From Clostridiales bacterium (GTDB lineage: Bacteria; Bacillota; Clostridia; Lachnospirales; Anaerotignaceae), in the NCBI GenBank assembly GCA_021202325.1, contig JAJQDF010000036.1, forward strand, positions 1 to 6,451: 6,451 bases of DNA, given 5' to 3'. Both the position numbers and the translations under genes were made by a program. Below, in pieces: positions 6,244 to 6,451 of this stretch. Below the pieces are notes generated by a model. The model ran no database searches. It saw only the letters and a program-made list of their open reading frames with translations, and had not been told where the DNA came from. Each line of letters opens with the position of its first letter. Position 1 is the first letter of the stretch.

Positions 6244-6451
6244 TCAAAGCTTTTTCTCAAGGCAAACAAGCGGAACATCGGGTATACCGTTAAATACGCA
6301 GGGAACAATACTAACTTCTTTATATCCAAGTTTTTTATACAGCTTTCTTGCCGGAGTATTATGTCCGTTTGTATCCATTCTCAAATATTCACAGCCATTC
6401 TCACGGGCATACTGCTCATAATAATCCACAAAGGCTGTTCCATAGCCCTTT
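6244..6451 (-). CDS. GNAT-family N-acetyltransferase (upstream tandem copy), N-terminal part outside window
   Basis: Only the C-terminal 69 codons are visible. The frame is open to the window edge, and the GTG at 6427-6429 is an internal Val rather than a start, since homologous sequence (KGYGTAF) continues upstream of it. The visible part holds the acetyl-CoA loop KGYG, the YEQYARENGC helix, the NTPARKLYKKLGY motif and the C-terminal VPCVFNGIPDVPLVCLEKKL. Aligned without gaps to the downstream gene, 43 of the last 68 residues are identical by my hand count, so the two are tandem paralogues. This copy looks closer to what I recall of the common clostridial form. The substrate is unknown. Confidence 0.87.
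   Translation of the reverse strand, partial: KGYGTAFVDYYEQYARENGCEYLRMDTNGHNTPARKLYKKLGYKEVSIVPCVFNGIPDVPLVCLEKKL

Noticed and set aside
5708..6451. The two GNAT frames as one gene broken by a frameshift
   Set aside because: Each has its own complete C-terminal motif set (PCVFNGI to VCLEK), so they are separate tandem copies and not two halves of one protein.
1..6451. A new defence, mobile or RNA-based system
   Set aside because: All coding space is taken by recognisable housekeeping or common families, gaps are under 140 bases and explained by terminators, a promoter and a leader; no repeats arrays, transposase or structured RNA family was seen.

Overview
The window looks like ordinary chromosomal DNA from a low-GC Firmicute, most likely a member of Clostridia. 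This rests on strong GGAGG-type ribosome binding sites, AT-rich coding with heavy use of ATA for Ile, and proteins that read like clostridial versions of their families. I cannot place it to genus. It is densely coded, with no mobile element, CRISPR array, tRNA or rRNA in view.

Layout: (1) Bases 1-2385, plus strand, hold a tightly packed three-gene run: a 5'-truncated PHP-type histidinol-phosphatase, endonuclease IV (nfo), and an SDR reductase resembling the YmfI-type EF-P 5-aminopentanone reductases. The nfo ribosome binding site touches the phosphatase stop codon, and nfo and the SDR gene overlap by ATGA, so they are probably co-transcribed and partly translationally coupled. (2) Bases 2386-2435 form a short convergent gap filled by a hairpin that can terminate transcription from both sides. 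(3) Bases 2436-5569, minus strand, hold an operon in transcription order: S41 C-terminal processing protease, RNase Z (rnz), tsaD. Its sigma-A-type promoter (TTGATT, 17 bp, TATAAT) lies at 5616-5644. An inverted repeat at 5581-5608 falls at the predicted 5' end of the mRNA and touches the protease ribosome binding site. (4) Bases 5665-5705 carry a strong intrinsic terminator that closes the upstream minus-strand unit. (5) Bases 5708-6451, minus strand, hold two tandem GNAT acetyltransferase paralogues; the upstream copy runs off the window edge.

Functionally, rnz and tsaD both act on tRNA (3'-end maturation and t6A37 modification), while the S41 protease is a membrane-anchored processing enzyme. 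The plus-strand run mixes histidine biosynthesis (or another phosphoester hydrolase role), base-excision DNA repair and a redox enzyme, which is more consistent with a housekeeping gene cluster than one pathway. I found no convincing new biological system. The observations most worth checking are the 5'-UTR hairpin and the AUG-UGA start-stop element at the protease gene, the tandem GNAT duplication, and residue substitutions in otherwise conserved motifs of the SDR and Nfo proteins.
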